From Lepas anatifera (Eukaryota > Arthropoda > Thecostraca > Lepadidae), in the NCBI GenBank assembly GCA_034440635.1, contig JAOTON010000385.1, positions 4,245,001 through 4,309,000 on the forward strand: a stretch of DNA of 64,000 nucleotides, read 5' to 3'. Below the pieces are notes generated by a model. That model worked only from the letters and a program-made list of their open reading frames with translations, was not told the DNA's origin and ran no database searches. Numbering within the stretch: position 1 is the stretch's first letter; each line of letters starts with the position of its first letter. Position numbers and translations under genes: made by a program. Below, piece after piece: positions 32,387 to 42,918 of this stretch.

Positions 32387-33228
32387 CACGCGCATTGACG
32401 GGGGGGCGGGTACCCGCCCCCTCGGGTTTTTCGGAGATAGCAGAAAAACGGCGGCGCGTAGCGCCGCCGTACTTGGTATACCTTTTCCCTCATCATTTTT
32501 ACAACTTCTGTGAAAATTTTAAGGTTAGGTCATCTCAGGTCAGGTCACCATTACAGGTCAAGTGACCCGACCTCAAAAAAAGTTTAAGATAGTATAAGTC
32601 GGAGCAGGGTGAACTTATCCGATTGAAACTCATATCACATAATGGCCCCACCGAGTTCTCTAAAATATGTTCCGGTATTTTTGATATCGATGACCTAAGG
32701 TCAGATACAAGGCATGACCTCTCCATTGGAAATACATGGGAAAAATGGTTTTTACGGAATAACTCAGTAACGGATGGTGATAGAGCATTTATTTTAGCTG
32801 CATTAGACTCGCCTGGGCTTTGCGGTTCTAATGATATGCGTTTTATATAATTTGACCCTGACCTGACCTCAGGTCAGGTCAAATCCTTGATTTGACCTAG
32901 CAAGGTCAACTTATATATCATTCGATTCGGCTTGCTAAGAGGATTCATATAGTTCAAGTCGTTTTGCTCTATCTTTACTTGTTCAGATTTAATGGCCGAA
33001 AAACTAAATTTACATGTTATCCCTATGACGGGCATGTTTTGACCTCTCGTGACCTTAAATGTGACCTGAGAAAAAAATGGTTCAAATGTTTTCGATGGAG
33101 AAGTGGATGGGCAGCCCAACGCCGTTTACCGTTTTTCGCTACCTACCGTGGTTCTCGAGATCTTAGGGGGGCGGGTACCCGCCCCCCCGTCAATGCGAAG
33201 GTGGCTCAGACCCCCGTCAATGCGCGTG
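32387..33228 (+). mobile_element. TTAA-flanked half-site-rich element, CACGCGC subfamily
   Basis: TTAA lies at 32383-32386 and 33229-33232. The ends are CACGCGCATTGACGGGGG and its complement, with a second inner copy of GTCAATGCG on the right. Near the left end lies GGCGGCGCGTAGCGCCGCC, a strong hairpin. The interior carries many TGACCT/AGGTCA hexamers, with clusters at 32525-32575 and 32855-32910. Non-coding. Truncated relatives lie at 7561 and 40695. Confidence 0.85.
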
Positions 33229-33619
33229 TTAAAAGGTCGTCATTTTATAGCCGATACGGACCCCAGTTCAAACGCCACTTCAAAAGGCTTTTGATTTGTG
33301 TTTTTTAATGATCTGGGGGTGGGAAAATTTGAAACAATATCGAGAACCACTACATGAAAATAAATAGCAAAATGTATCACGTGTTTAGCCCTCTCACAGG
33401 CGGTTAAACTGCATTGAACCAAGAAGTAGTGCTTGAAATTAAAAAAGAGAACATTCAAAGGATGTTTTTCCATTTTCACCACTGTTTCTACCTTTCATTG
33501 GAGGTGGTCGGGCACCCACAAATAGATATAATTCCACACTCCTGGTGCCTTGTATTATCATTGAAGAATAAGGGAATACACTGAGATAACTCCAACACTG
33601 ACACTGACTTTTTCCTGCA

Positions 33620-33850
33620 CAAACACAGTAGCCGTTTTCACACGAGGAAATAAATGGAACTTAGTTCATACTATTCACCTTCCTACTATTTACCCGGGTG
33701 AATAGTAGGTTTTAGATACGCACATTTTGGGGCCCAAGAGCTCATTTGGGACCAAAATACAGTTATAAAATAGATATTGTATGATTTTAAGTGATCTGCA
33801 ATCATCCTCATTCAGAATATTCATAGAAATTCCCTTAAATCTAAGCCATA
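33620..33850. repeat. copy of the AGCCGTTTTCACACGAG repeat end
   Basis: A block starting TAGCCGTTTTCACACGAGG is followed by an internal palindrome around CCTACTATTTACCCGGGTG. It matches, in diverged form, the ends at 44141 and 62415. A preserved hairpin of the kind CCTACTGTTTACC...GGTAAACAGTAGG is common to all copies. Confidence 0.65.
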
Positions 33851-34330
33851 ATCCCTTCGTGGGAATAAGTAGTACGCGAGCCCCTCCACCGAATGTTCCG
33901 ACCCGCCCGGTCGGAATTTACATCTGGCAAAGTTCCACCTTGGGAAAAGTACAATTCTAGTAGGAGGGTACTTAGCCTCTGCCTATGCTGCCGTGAGCAT
34001 TTTAACCAATCAGCAGCACTCACGGTTCACGAAACTTGGGATATGTTCACCCTTCGCAAACTTTTCTCAAGATAACAGAAATTAACCCCATGCTGCCACC
34101 CCAAATTTTCTGGCAAATTGTTGGATGTCCAGGCAGCCATTGTTGATGGGCAAATATCTTAGGAATTCAGATGTGTGATGCATAGGTTTGTCATTGCAAA
34201 GTTGCTGCCAATCAATTGGTCAAAATAATTGATATGGCAGGTGTTTAAAAAGGAAAACTAAGTTAGAGATGCGCTCTTCCAATTGATTAGTTAGAAACAT
34301 TCACAAACATCTACCACGTGGTCAGCAGAA
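33851..34330. other. intron 2, no feature seen
   Basis: No gene or clear repeat. The 326-bp tandem array begins at the right edge. Confidence 0.4.
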
Positions 34331-35880
34331 AACCTTCACAGTAAGTTGTAGGCTTATGCTGCTACCCATATGCAGTGTATTTTTCTTTAAAATAAATAGG
34401 TATTTGCTAAGCTGATGGAATACAGTTTGTGGGTGTATGAATTTTTAAATAAATCCCATGATTATCCATATTCTGGTTAGCCGCAGTCTTCTGCGGAACA
34501 ATAAAAATCATATACCAAGTTTATTAATTATTTGATACTGATGTATTCATTAAAATATGAAAAATGTTCTTAAAAATAAATGTGATTGTGAAGCTGATGA
34601 AAATCCATTCATGGGTGCTTGAGTTTATAGAAAAACTGCACACACATCTGGCACGAGACCAATCAGAGTAGGCTGTAGGCTTATGTTGCCAGCCATAGGA
34701 AGTGTTTTTCTTGAAAATTAGGAGGTATTTGTTTAGCTGATGCAATCCAGTTTGTGGGTGTATGAATTTTTAAATGAATCCCATGATTATCCATATTCTG
34801 GTTCGCCGCAGTCTTCTGCGGAACAGTAAAAAGCATATACACAATTTATTAATTATTTGATAATCCTGAATTCATTAAAATATGACAAATGGTCTTAAAT
34901 ATAAATGTGATTGTGAAGCTGATGAAATTCAGTTCATGAGTGTTTAAATTTAAAGAAAAACTTTGCACATACATCTACCACGAGACCATTCAGAGTAAGT
35001 TGTAAGCTTATGCTGCTAGCCATATGAAGTGTTTTTCTTGAAAATAAATAGGTATTTGTTAAGCTGATGGAATCCAGTTTGTGGGTATATGAATTTTTAA
35101 ATAAATCCCATGATTACCCATATTCTGGTTAGCCGCAGTCTTCTGCGGAACAGTAAACATCATATACTCAATTTATTAATTATTGGATAATCCTGAATTC
35201 ATTGAAATATGAAAAATGATCTTAAATATAAATGTGCTTGTGAAGCTGATGAAAATCCATTCATGGGTGCTTGAGTTTATAGAAAAACTGCGCACACATC
35301 TGGCACGAGACCATTCAGAGTAGGCTGTAGGCTTATGTTGCCAGCCATAGGAAGTGTTTTTCTTGAAAATGAAGAGGTATTTGTTTAGCTGATGGAATCC
35401 AGTTTGTGGGTGTGTGAATTTTCTTTATAAATACCTTGATTATCCATATTCCGGTTAGCCGCAGTCTTTGGTGGAACAGTACAAATCATATACCCAATTT
35501 ATTAAGACCAATTATTTGATAATGCTGAATTCATTGCAATATGAATAATTTTCTTAAAAATAAATGTGATTTAGAAGCTGATGAAATTTAGTCCATGGGT
35601 GCTTAAATTTATAGAAAAAACCCAAAGTGATTGATATTCTGATAAGCTGCAGCCTTCTGCGGAGTAGTACAGATTATGTACCCAATTTATTAAATATTTG
35701 ATTATGTTTAAATCACTAAAATGTGAAATCCATTTTTCTAAAAAAAGTAGTTGGTAAACTGATAAAATCCAGTTTATGGGTTCATGGGTTTTTAGAAAAC
35801 TCAAAATTATTTATATGCTGATGAGCTGCAGTCTTCTGTGGAGCAGTAAAAATGATGTACTGAACTTATTAACTATCTGA
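34331..35880 (+). repeat. 326-bp tandem repeat, about four units plus decayed copies
   Basis: A perfect hairpin, CCGCAGTCTTCTGCGG, recurs at 34481, 34806 and 35133, with a mutated form at 35459. Spacing is 325-327 bp. Each unit is itself a dimer of two related halves that share the motif AAGCTGATGGAATCCAGTTT or its variants. Two shorter, decayed units follow (hairpins near 35646 and 35826). Another diverged hairpin lies at about 38160. The array is AT-rich and non-coding. Confidence 0.85.
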
Positions 35881-36780
35881 TAATGTTGAATTCCCACTTT
35901 TCAAAGAAATATTTAATGGGATGGGTCTTAAGGCTGATTTCATTTTATTTGTACAAAATATTCTGGGAAATTCACCTGTTTGAATGTTTTTTGTTTTTTG
36001 TTAAGTACTGTCCTTACGTATGGTACAGATTGGGAAGTTCATATTCATGCGTTTACATCTTAAGGATGTTGAAGCTTAAATATTCTGTCGGGGTATGCAT
36101 CATTTAGTTCAGAGGTTTGATTTCCATGTGATCTCTGTATATCTTTTGGTTTAATTCACATGTTTCAGCGTCTTCTGGTTCTCTCAAGTGGTTGTGAAGC
36201 TGGATATATGTTTCCCAATTTCAAAACCTGATGATATTCAATTAGAAACTTTTTATCAAACTAAGCATTATTAATATCTTCAGGTTGACTTCTAGGTGAT
36301 TTGTGATTTGAGTTTTCTTTGAACTTGATATGATTGATAATGTAGGTACTGGTTTGACAATTATGTTGCAAGGTTACTCAAATAAGAACCATTTTGTGTT
36401 TGAATTGTTAATTTTAAGCTACAAACTATGTGGTAAACTACACATAGGTTGGTTCTGGAGCTGAATATCGCGTGTTTTACACATTTTCTGTAAAATTTGA
36501 AAATTTCATCATTTACAGGTTCTTGTCATTCTTGTTGTTTCACAGTGCATGTGCTTCATTTTCATTTTTCATCCCCACCTCCATCCATACATGTATTTTG
36601 CGACAACGCACACAGGCAAAACACTACAACGGTAAAAAACGAAGAAAACAATGGGTGTGCACCCTAAAATCATAGCGCCGGGCGGCATGATTACGCTAAG
36701 CAATATTATAAAATGCATGAGTACCAGTACAAAACAGCGGAACAATATAGTGCACACAACCGCCGGGCCAGATCCCGGCC
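35881..36780. repeat. AT-rich block, part duplicated at 38260-38890
   Basis: The stretch at about 36080-36330 resembles 38700-38890. Shared landmarks: TTCTGTCGGG, CATCTTTTGGTT-like text, TTTCAAAACCTGATG, and TGACTTCTAG. The two blocks flank the GC-rich minisatellite and suggest an older tandem duplication around it. Confidence 0.55.
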
Positions 36781-37990
36781 GCAGAGAAAGACGCAATGCC
36801 GCCACACGGCGACCGGAGACGTGCAGCCGCAGAGCGCACACCGCTCTGGACGGCGAGAGGCCGCCAGGGCACGGCGATTGCCGGGACGCAGCCGTCGAGC
36901 GGCTGCCACGCCGGACGGCGAGAGGCCGCCAGGGCGCGGCGGTCGTTGAAACTGCAGAGTAGCCGCCGCGGCGACCGGAGACATGGAGCTGCAGAGAGGA
37001 CATCGCTCCGGACGGCGAGAGGCCGCTAAGTCACGGCGACCGCCGAGACGCAGCCGTCGAGCGGCCGCCGCGCCGGACGGCGAGAGGCCGCCAAGGCACG
37101 GCGACCGCCGAGACGCAGCCGTCGAGCGGCCGCCGAGACGCAGCCGTTGAGCGGCCGCCGCGCCGGACGGCGAGAGGTCGTCAGAGCGCGGCGATCGTTG
37201 AGACCGCAGAGTGGCCGCCGCGGCGGGTGGCGGGAGGCCACCCCACCGCGGCGACTGGAGACATGGACCCGCAGGGGAGGGCACCGCGCCGTCGGCGAGA
37301 GGCCGCCTGGGCGCGGCGATCGCCGAGACGCGACCGTCTAGCGGCCGCCGCGCCGGACGGTGAGAGGCCGCCAGGGCGCGGCGACTGCCGAGACGCAGCC
37401 GTCGAGCGGCCGCCGCGCCGGACGGCGAGAGGCCGCCAAGGCACGGCGACCGCCGAGACGCAGCCGTTGAGCGGCCGCCGCGCCGGACGGCGAGAGGTCT
37501 CCAGAGCGCGGCGATCGTTGAGACCGCAGATTGGCCGCCGCGGCGGGTGGCGGGAGGCCACCCCACCGCGGCGACTGGAGACATGGACCCGCAGGGAGGA
37601 CACCGCGCCGGACGGCGAGAGGCCGCCCGGGCGCAGCGATCGCCGAGACGCGACCGTCGAGCGGCCGCCGCGCCGGATGGTGAGAGGCCGCCAGGGCGTG
37701 GCGAGTGCCGAGACGCAGTCGTCGAGCGGCCTCCGCCCCGGACGGCGGGAGGCCGCCCGGGCGCGGCGATCGCTGAGAATGCAGAGTGTCCGCTGCGGAC
37801 ATGCAGCTGCAGACGGACGCCGCGGCGGGCAGCAGGCGGGCGCCCCAGGTATGGCGACCGGCGAAACGCAGCCGCAGAGCGGACGTAACCCTCCCACGGC
37901 CGGACGGCCAGCCGTCGGTGAACCGCGGCGACACCAGCCCCCCACCAGGGGCACCCCGCCCCGGCCATCAGCGCCAGGCACAGGCGACCC
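36780..37990. repeat. CpG-rich minisatellite with higher-order repeat
   Basis: Units of about 63-66 bp carry GGCGAGAGGCCGCCAGGGCG and GACGCAGCCGTCGAGCGGCC. A higher-order period of about 320 bp is visible (AGACCGCAGA at 37201 and 37521). Composition is extremely GC- and CpG-rich, in sharp contrast to the AT-rich flanks. Because unit length is near a multiple of three and lacks stops, long frames stay open on both strands (up to 420 codons on the minus strand). They read as Arg/Pro/Ala repeats without domains, so I do not call a gene. Confidence 0.85.
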
Positions 37991-38333
37991 AGGAGCGCTA
38001 AAAGTGGGTTCAGGAATTAAGTAAGGGAGGAGGAAAAAAGAACCTTGTATATATAAAGTATTGACATATTTAAAATTGATTAGCTGTTGAAACTTAGTGC
38101 ACATATGCATGAGTTTTCAGAAACATCCTTGAAAGAATATTGGTATGCTGCATAGGTACAGTCTTCTGCAGAGCAGTAGTTATACATCATTTACACAATT
38201 TATTTAGAATTTGATGGTGACCAATTCAAACTCTGTGAAACGTACCTAATGTGGTGGGTCTTAGGGGGCTGATTTTTGGTGATTTGTATTGGTTATTCTG
38301 GAAAATTGGTCAATTGGAACACTTTCTGCTTTT

Positions 38334-38572
38334 GAGTTGTTAAGATGTTCCCTGGCCTCTCCCTCGAATCCGGAAATGTAAAAAACACTGAAGATTGTAT
38401 ATTCGGGCACAGCCCTTCATCAGAATCGTGGAGAACCTGGCTATACTAGGACTGAGAATTATTGATATTTACTCCACGATTCTGATGAAGGGCTGTGCCC
38501 GAATATACAATCTTCAGTGTTTTTTACATTTCCGGATTCGAGGGGAGAGGCCAGGGAACATCTTAACAACTC
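38334..38572. repeat. near-perfect 100-bp foldback
   Basis: Arms 38334-38433 and 38472-38572 are reverse complements with a single one-base difference in a run of C, around a 38-bp spacer. Such near-identity means the structure is young, or it is an assembly or library artefact. Each arm contains the hammerhead-like core described separately. The flanking ACTTTCTGCTTTTG text occurs on both outer sides. Confidence 0.9.
38472..38520 (+). ncRNA. hammerhead-ribozyme-like motif (right arm)
   Basis: In order: GATT (stem I), CTGATGA at 38482-38488, one extra A, GGGC-TGT-GCCC (stem II), GAA, the palindromic tetramer TATA (minimal stem III), C at the expected cleavage position, and AATC closing stem I; CAC/GTG could extend stem I. 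The order and core fit a type I hammerhead with a dimer-dependent stem III, as described for Penelope-like elements. Two departures weaken it: the extra A before stem II, and T/A instead of A/T at the base of stem III. The left arm holds the same motif on the minus strand (38385-38433). Confidence 0.45.
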
Positions 38573-39108
38573 ATCATCATGCTCCTCGCCGCAGCACTTC
38601 AAAACTTATCAACTTTCTGCTTTTGGTCAAATATTGCTTTTAAGCAGGCTGATTGGGCAGATAATGCCCATTTGTTTACAAATTGATAATTTTAAATTTC
38701 AAACCTTCTGTCGGGATATACCTATTTGCATGTGTCGTCATCTTTTGGTTCTCATCCAAGTCGTTGCAAAGTGTGATACATAATTCGCAAGTTTCAAAAT
38801 CTGATGTTGAATTGGAAACGTTCTGTCAAATTTTGCATTATTTATATCTGAAGGCTGACTTCTAGAATATTTTTGCTGAGTTTTCTGTGAACTTAACGGG
38901 CTTGGTGCCGTACGCTGGGGCGTGCAAGCTAACGGAAATTCGTGCCTCGAACGGTGGAGCGCTCCTTGCCCAGGGTTAGGTTTAGGGGCGCACCGATGTC
39001 AGGGTCATATGGCGCCCATAACAAAATAATAAAATTACACACCGGGGTACTGCTAGGCCCAGTCAAGTTTAAAATGCGGTAATGAGACACAGTTAAAAAC
39101 GATGGGTC

Positions 39109-39389
39109 TAGGGGCGTAGCCAGAATTTCGCTCGGGTGGGGGAGGGGACGGCGCCCCGAAAAGGGCCCCTGCGACAGCGCCATAAGGGATCTGATGGGTA
39201 AAAAGAGCCATGCTTGTTCCAGAATAGAGTGCTGAAGAGGGCTTAAGAGGGCTCGTCTGATATAAAATTTCAAATTTGGCCAACGAGCATAATGCGGGCG
39301 AGCCGCTCGTCGCGCGGCTCATGTCCTCAGAGGGGCTCCTCGGGCCCTCAGGGGGGGACTGTCCCTGCCGCCCCCTGGCTACATCCCTG
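39109..39389. mobile_element. hAT-like MITE with 8-bp target duplication
   Basis: GATGGGTC occurs at 39101-39108 and again at 39390-39397. The ends are TAGGGGCGTAGCCAG and, on the other strand, CAGGGATGTAGCCAG. This is the CAGGGGCGTAGCCAG pattern of hAT-type elements. It is 281 bp and non-coding, and homologous in reverse to 52727-53003. Confidence 0.85.
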
Positions 39390-39462
39390 GATGGGTCGAT
39401 GGTAGAACAAATTAAAAGAAAAAAATTGACAAATAGTCGGCGATAACAGTAGACCGTGCATT

Positions 39463-39924
39463 TCAGGGGCGGCTACCTCCAGGTGAGCAAATAACATGAA
39501 AGTTAGCCTTGTTTAGAAATAAAACAATATTATAAATGTCAGCAGTGCGGCGCTCTCCGAACAGCTCCTCCAGAGAAGGAGCCCCCGTCAGGTATATCGC
39601 CGTCTCAGTCTTGGAATCACGACAATCTACTAACACGTGTGCCACTGTGAGTCGCCCGTCGCAGCACGGGCACCCCAGCGGACCATCAACGCAGACGAGG
39701 TACGGCTGTGTCGCGTATGTGTGGCTCGTACTCAGCGTGGCGAGAATCTCCTCCTCTCTCCTGCACTGCGCACTGGCCGACGACCATACCCCTAATTTGG
39801 GCTTCAGCACCCGTATTTTACTGCCCTTAGGGTGGTTCTCCCATGAGCGCTGCCACATATCCCGGACAAATGCACGGATTTTCGGATAGCAGTCCGAAAA
39901 TGGGATGCCTAAACCGGTTGGCAC
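39463..39924 (-). pseudogene. non-LTR retrotransposon (LINE) C-terminal fragment
   Basis: A 153-codon frame reads as the C-terminal end of a LINE polyprotein. It has a Trp-Gln-Arg-Ser-Trp segment and an Arg-Arg-Glu-Glu-Glu-Ile-Leu-Ala-Thr-Leu-Ser-Thr-Ser-His stretch. These precede a zinc-knuckle-like Cys-x2-Cys...His...Cys (Cys-Pro-Cys-Cys-Asp and His-Val-Leu-Val-Asp-Cys). This layout is typical of the region after the reverse transcriptase in Jockey- or I-like LINEs. The reverse transcriptase itself is absent, as expected for a 5'-truncated copy. Exact clade not determined. Confidence 0.7.
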
Positions 39925-39959
39925 CCGACTCTGAACATTGCAGCATATGCAATGCTTAA

Positions 39960-40658
39960 AGGGAATATGGCACCTTCATAACGACCTGATTTTAAATGAG
40001 ATAGCCAAGCTGTAAAGCAAGTCGGAAAGCCCGGTACTCCATATATCATTTGTCTTGGAACTCGATATTTCCGTAGAAAAAAGGCTAAAACCTACCTGAC
40101 ACCAACCCCTCATCAACCCCCGCCGGGCGGCCATTGTTGTGAGCTGCTGGTGTGACGACATATGCTGACGTCACGATGAGCAACAGCCAATCGAAGCCCT
40201 TGAAGCGTTTCAAGTAGGTATGGTAGTGGTTACCAGGTCATTACATCACCACAGGCAGGTATTTACTTATTTTCCTAGAGGAGTATTTTTAAAAACAAAA
40301 TATTGAGCTTATTGAACATTTTTCAGAGAAATGATCAGTGGTTTTATTTTTATTTTTCGGTAAAATTTCGCCTAATTTCACTAAATTCCATGATTCGACC
40401 AAGGCATAAGTGTTGCCACCGGCAAAAAGTGGATGGGCCAGCCAAACTTCAACCTGATACTAACAAAACACTTTCAACATCAGGACCAAAAACTGTTCGA
40501 ATTTGGGCTCCTCGTTGCCTTCTGCAGCGGTTAGATATAAGAATGTCCGGCTTTCTCGCATTTTGACGGATCAGAAAATTTTTGGCCAAAAAGTGTGGGG
40601 CCAGGCCCCCCTGCTCCCCCCTTTTCCGACGCGTATGGACCAAGGTGCCACATTCCCT
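39960..40658 (+). mobile_element. TTAA-flanked TIR element, AGGGAATG family, copy C, interrupted
   Basis: TTAA lies at 39956-39959 and 40659-40662. It matches copy B to about 40404, is interrupted by the element at 40405-40637, and resumes with its right end AAGGTGCCACATTCCCT. Confidence 0.85.
40405..40637. mobile_element. hAT-like element nested in copy C
   Basis: GACCAAGG at 40397-40404 is repeated at 40638-40645 and occurs once in uninterrupted copies, proving an 8-bp target duplication. The ends are CATAAGTGTTGCC and, on the other strand, CATACGCGTCGG. A related copy in reverse lies at about 52020-52245, ending ACACTTATG. Confidence 0.85.
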
Positions 40659-40662
40659 TTAA

Positions 40663-41270
40663 AGACAACGCTGCACCTTTATAACGTGATTTAACACGCG
40701 CATTGACGGGGGTCTGAGCCACCTTCGCTTTGGCGAGGGGGAGCGGGTACCCGCCCCCCCCTAAGATCTCGAGAACCACGGTAGGTAGCGAAGAACGGTA
40801 AACGGCGTTGGGTAGCTCATCCACTTCTCCATCGAAAATAGTTGAACCATTTTTTGTCAGGTCAAATTTAAGGTCACGAGAGGTCAAGACATGCAGTCAT
40901 AGGGATAACATGTAAATTAAGTTTTTTTGGCCATTACGTCTGAACAAGTAAAGATAAAGCAAAACGAATTGAACGATATGAATCCTCCCGGCAAGCAGCC
41001 GAATCGAATGGTATATAATTTGACCTTGATAGGTCAAATCAAGGATCTATCCTGACCTGAGGTTAGGTCAGGGTCGAGGTATATAAAATGCAAAAATGGC
41101 GGCGCTACGCGCCGCCGTTTTTTCTACTGTATCCGAAAAACCCGAAGGGAGGGGGGGGCGGGTATCCGCCCTCCGTCAATGCGCGTGTTAACTGAGATAG
41201 CCAAGCTGTAAAGGGTGCCGGGAAACCCGTTATTCAATATATTTATATTTATCAATATATCATCACAGAA
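40663..41270 (+). mobile_element. second AGGGAATG-family fragment, split by a TTAA element
   Basis: Immediately after copy C, a degenerate end (GCACCTTTATAACGTGAT) is interrupted at TTAA by the element at 40695-41187. It resumes with CTGAGATAGCCAAGCTGTAA at 41192. Homology fades after about 41270. Confidence 0.7.
40695..41187 (-). mobile_element. TTAA-flanked half-site-rich element, short CACGCGC copy
   Basis: TTAA lies at 40691-40694 and 41188-41191, with CACGCGCATTGACGGGGG and its complement at the ends. It is an internally deleted relative of 32387-33228, in the opposite orientation. AGGTCA/TGACCT hexamers persist at 40858-40890 and 41020-41070. Confidence 0.88.
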
Positions 41271-41759
41271 AAAAATGTTGCCACACAAACGATCTGATTA
41301 GTTAGAGTTTGCAAATATATTACATTCTGTGTTAGTCCGAATCGGTGCGGTTAAGGAACGCTTTGAAAGGAAGTAAAACACCCTTTTGTGGAAATGTCCC
41401 AATACAAATTCCATGCCTCCAGTGGGGCTGGGCGCGGGGCGGCAGACGAATAATTTCATCACCAGTAAAAATAAATCGCCCCCAGGACAGTGTATTGTGC
41501 CCCCTTAACTAAATCATTCCGGGTAGGGTCCTGAGACTTATCGTAAGGTCACTCCAAAACTGATACTTTGGGCCCTCGTAACAAACAATTTTGGACCGCC
41601 CCGAGATAAACTCTTTACAGCCCCCGGGATAAACGATTTAAAACCACTCAGACTAGCTCTTGAGAACCCCCGAGACCAACTTTCGGGACATCCAGACCAA
41701 CTCTTCTGCGGACCTAAACTAACTCGTGGGACCCCAGCCCAATTTGTGGGCCACTTAAC
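41271..41759. other. intron 2, no feature seen
   Basis: No gene recognised. Repeated CAACTCTT/GGGACCCC-type wording near 41600-41750 suggests a decayed low-copy repeat. Confidence 0.35.
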
Positions 41760-41899
41760 CAGTGGCGGATCCAGGAATACATTGAGGGGCTGCAGGCTCA
41801 AACCTCCTCCGCAATTTGCTCAAAACGGGATCTAACTATGCATTTATTATAAGCACATATTTGGGTTCCAGCGCCCTCCACCTTTGTATCCGCCACTGC
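41760..41899. mobile_element. hAT-like MITE, 140 bp
   Basis: The ends are CAGTGGCGGATCCAGG and, on the other strand, CAGTGGCGGATACAAAGG. This is the GGCGGATCC end type common in the window. The flanking 8-mers do not match, so no target duplication is claimed. Confidence 0.6.
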
Positions 41900-42918
41900 C
41901 TTGGCCAATATATGGGTGGCGTTTGAGCTTCCCATCAACGCCCATCTGACATCAAAGAGAGCCGCCTTGCAGTGCTTAATCCTATCCCAAAGGGAAGCGG
42001 CTACGCCTTCGCCCACCCCCTTGGATCTCCACCTGAGGACCCCCAAGTTAATTGCGGACACAGGGACATACGGGAATCGAAGGAGGCAGATGCCTCCATC
42101 GCCCATCGGCGCTCCCTGAAACGGTCACTGCAGCCCTAAAAGGCTGATGGCGCCTCCTGATATGTCACTTCCCCCAGGATGCGAAAATCGGCGCCCAATG
42201 ATAATATTTGGAGCCCACCTGGTGAGTTGTCGACCAGAAAAGGCGCGCCTGGTCTAGATGACACCCCACGTGGGGAAGGGAAGGCACCCCCTTACAGGAG
42301 GGTGCCCCTCCCTCCGAATGCCAATCCTGGATCTGCCTATGTTCAAGGGAAGCCGGGCATACACAGATCCAGAGGCAAAGAAGGCATGTGCTCATCCCTC
42401 CCGAACGACACTTTAAGCCCCCTGAAATGGTCACGGCGCCCCCTGAAAGGCCGGTGTCCCCCTCCCTGAAATTTTACTTCCTACTCCCCTCTTAAGGATG
42501 CATAAATCGGCCCCCGCCGCCGAAAGGTTTTGCGCCCACCTGAAAGTTTTTCCCGGCCAAAAGTCGCACCCTAGTCCCGATGCCCCCCCCTGATTGATAA
42601 TCATGAACCTGTTTATGTACAAGGGGTGCTAGGCATACGCGGATCCAGGGGGAAGTTGCGCCTTGAGATGGTCACGGTGCCTCTACGAAATTATCACGGC
42701 GCCCCCTGAAACGTCGGTGCCCCCCTCCTGTAATGTCTCTTCCTACTCCCCTCCTCAGGATACGAAAATCAGCGCCCACAGATAACTTTGGCAACCATTT
42801 TATAGATTTAGTCGGCCAGAAGTGGCATCCCCTGGTCTGGATGGCGCCCCCAGGGAAGGCGCCTTCCCCCGATGGCCAGTCCTGGATCTGTCTGTGTTCA
42901 AGGGGGCTAGACATACGC

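Noticed and set aside
36706..37968. 420-codon minus-strand frame, and other long frames, in the GC-rich minisatellite
   Set aside because: The frames are open on several frames and both strands because the repeat unit lacks stops and is near a multiple of three in length. The peptides are Arg/Pro/Ala repeats without domains.
41760..41899. 8-bp target duplication for the CAGTGGCGG MITE
   Set aside because: The flanking 8-mers (CACTTAAC and CCTTGGCC) differ, so no duplication is claimed.
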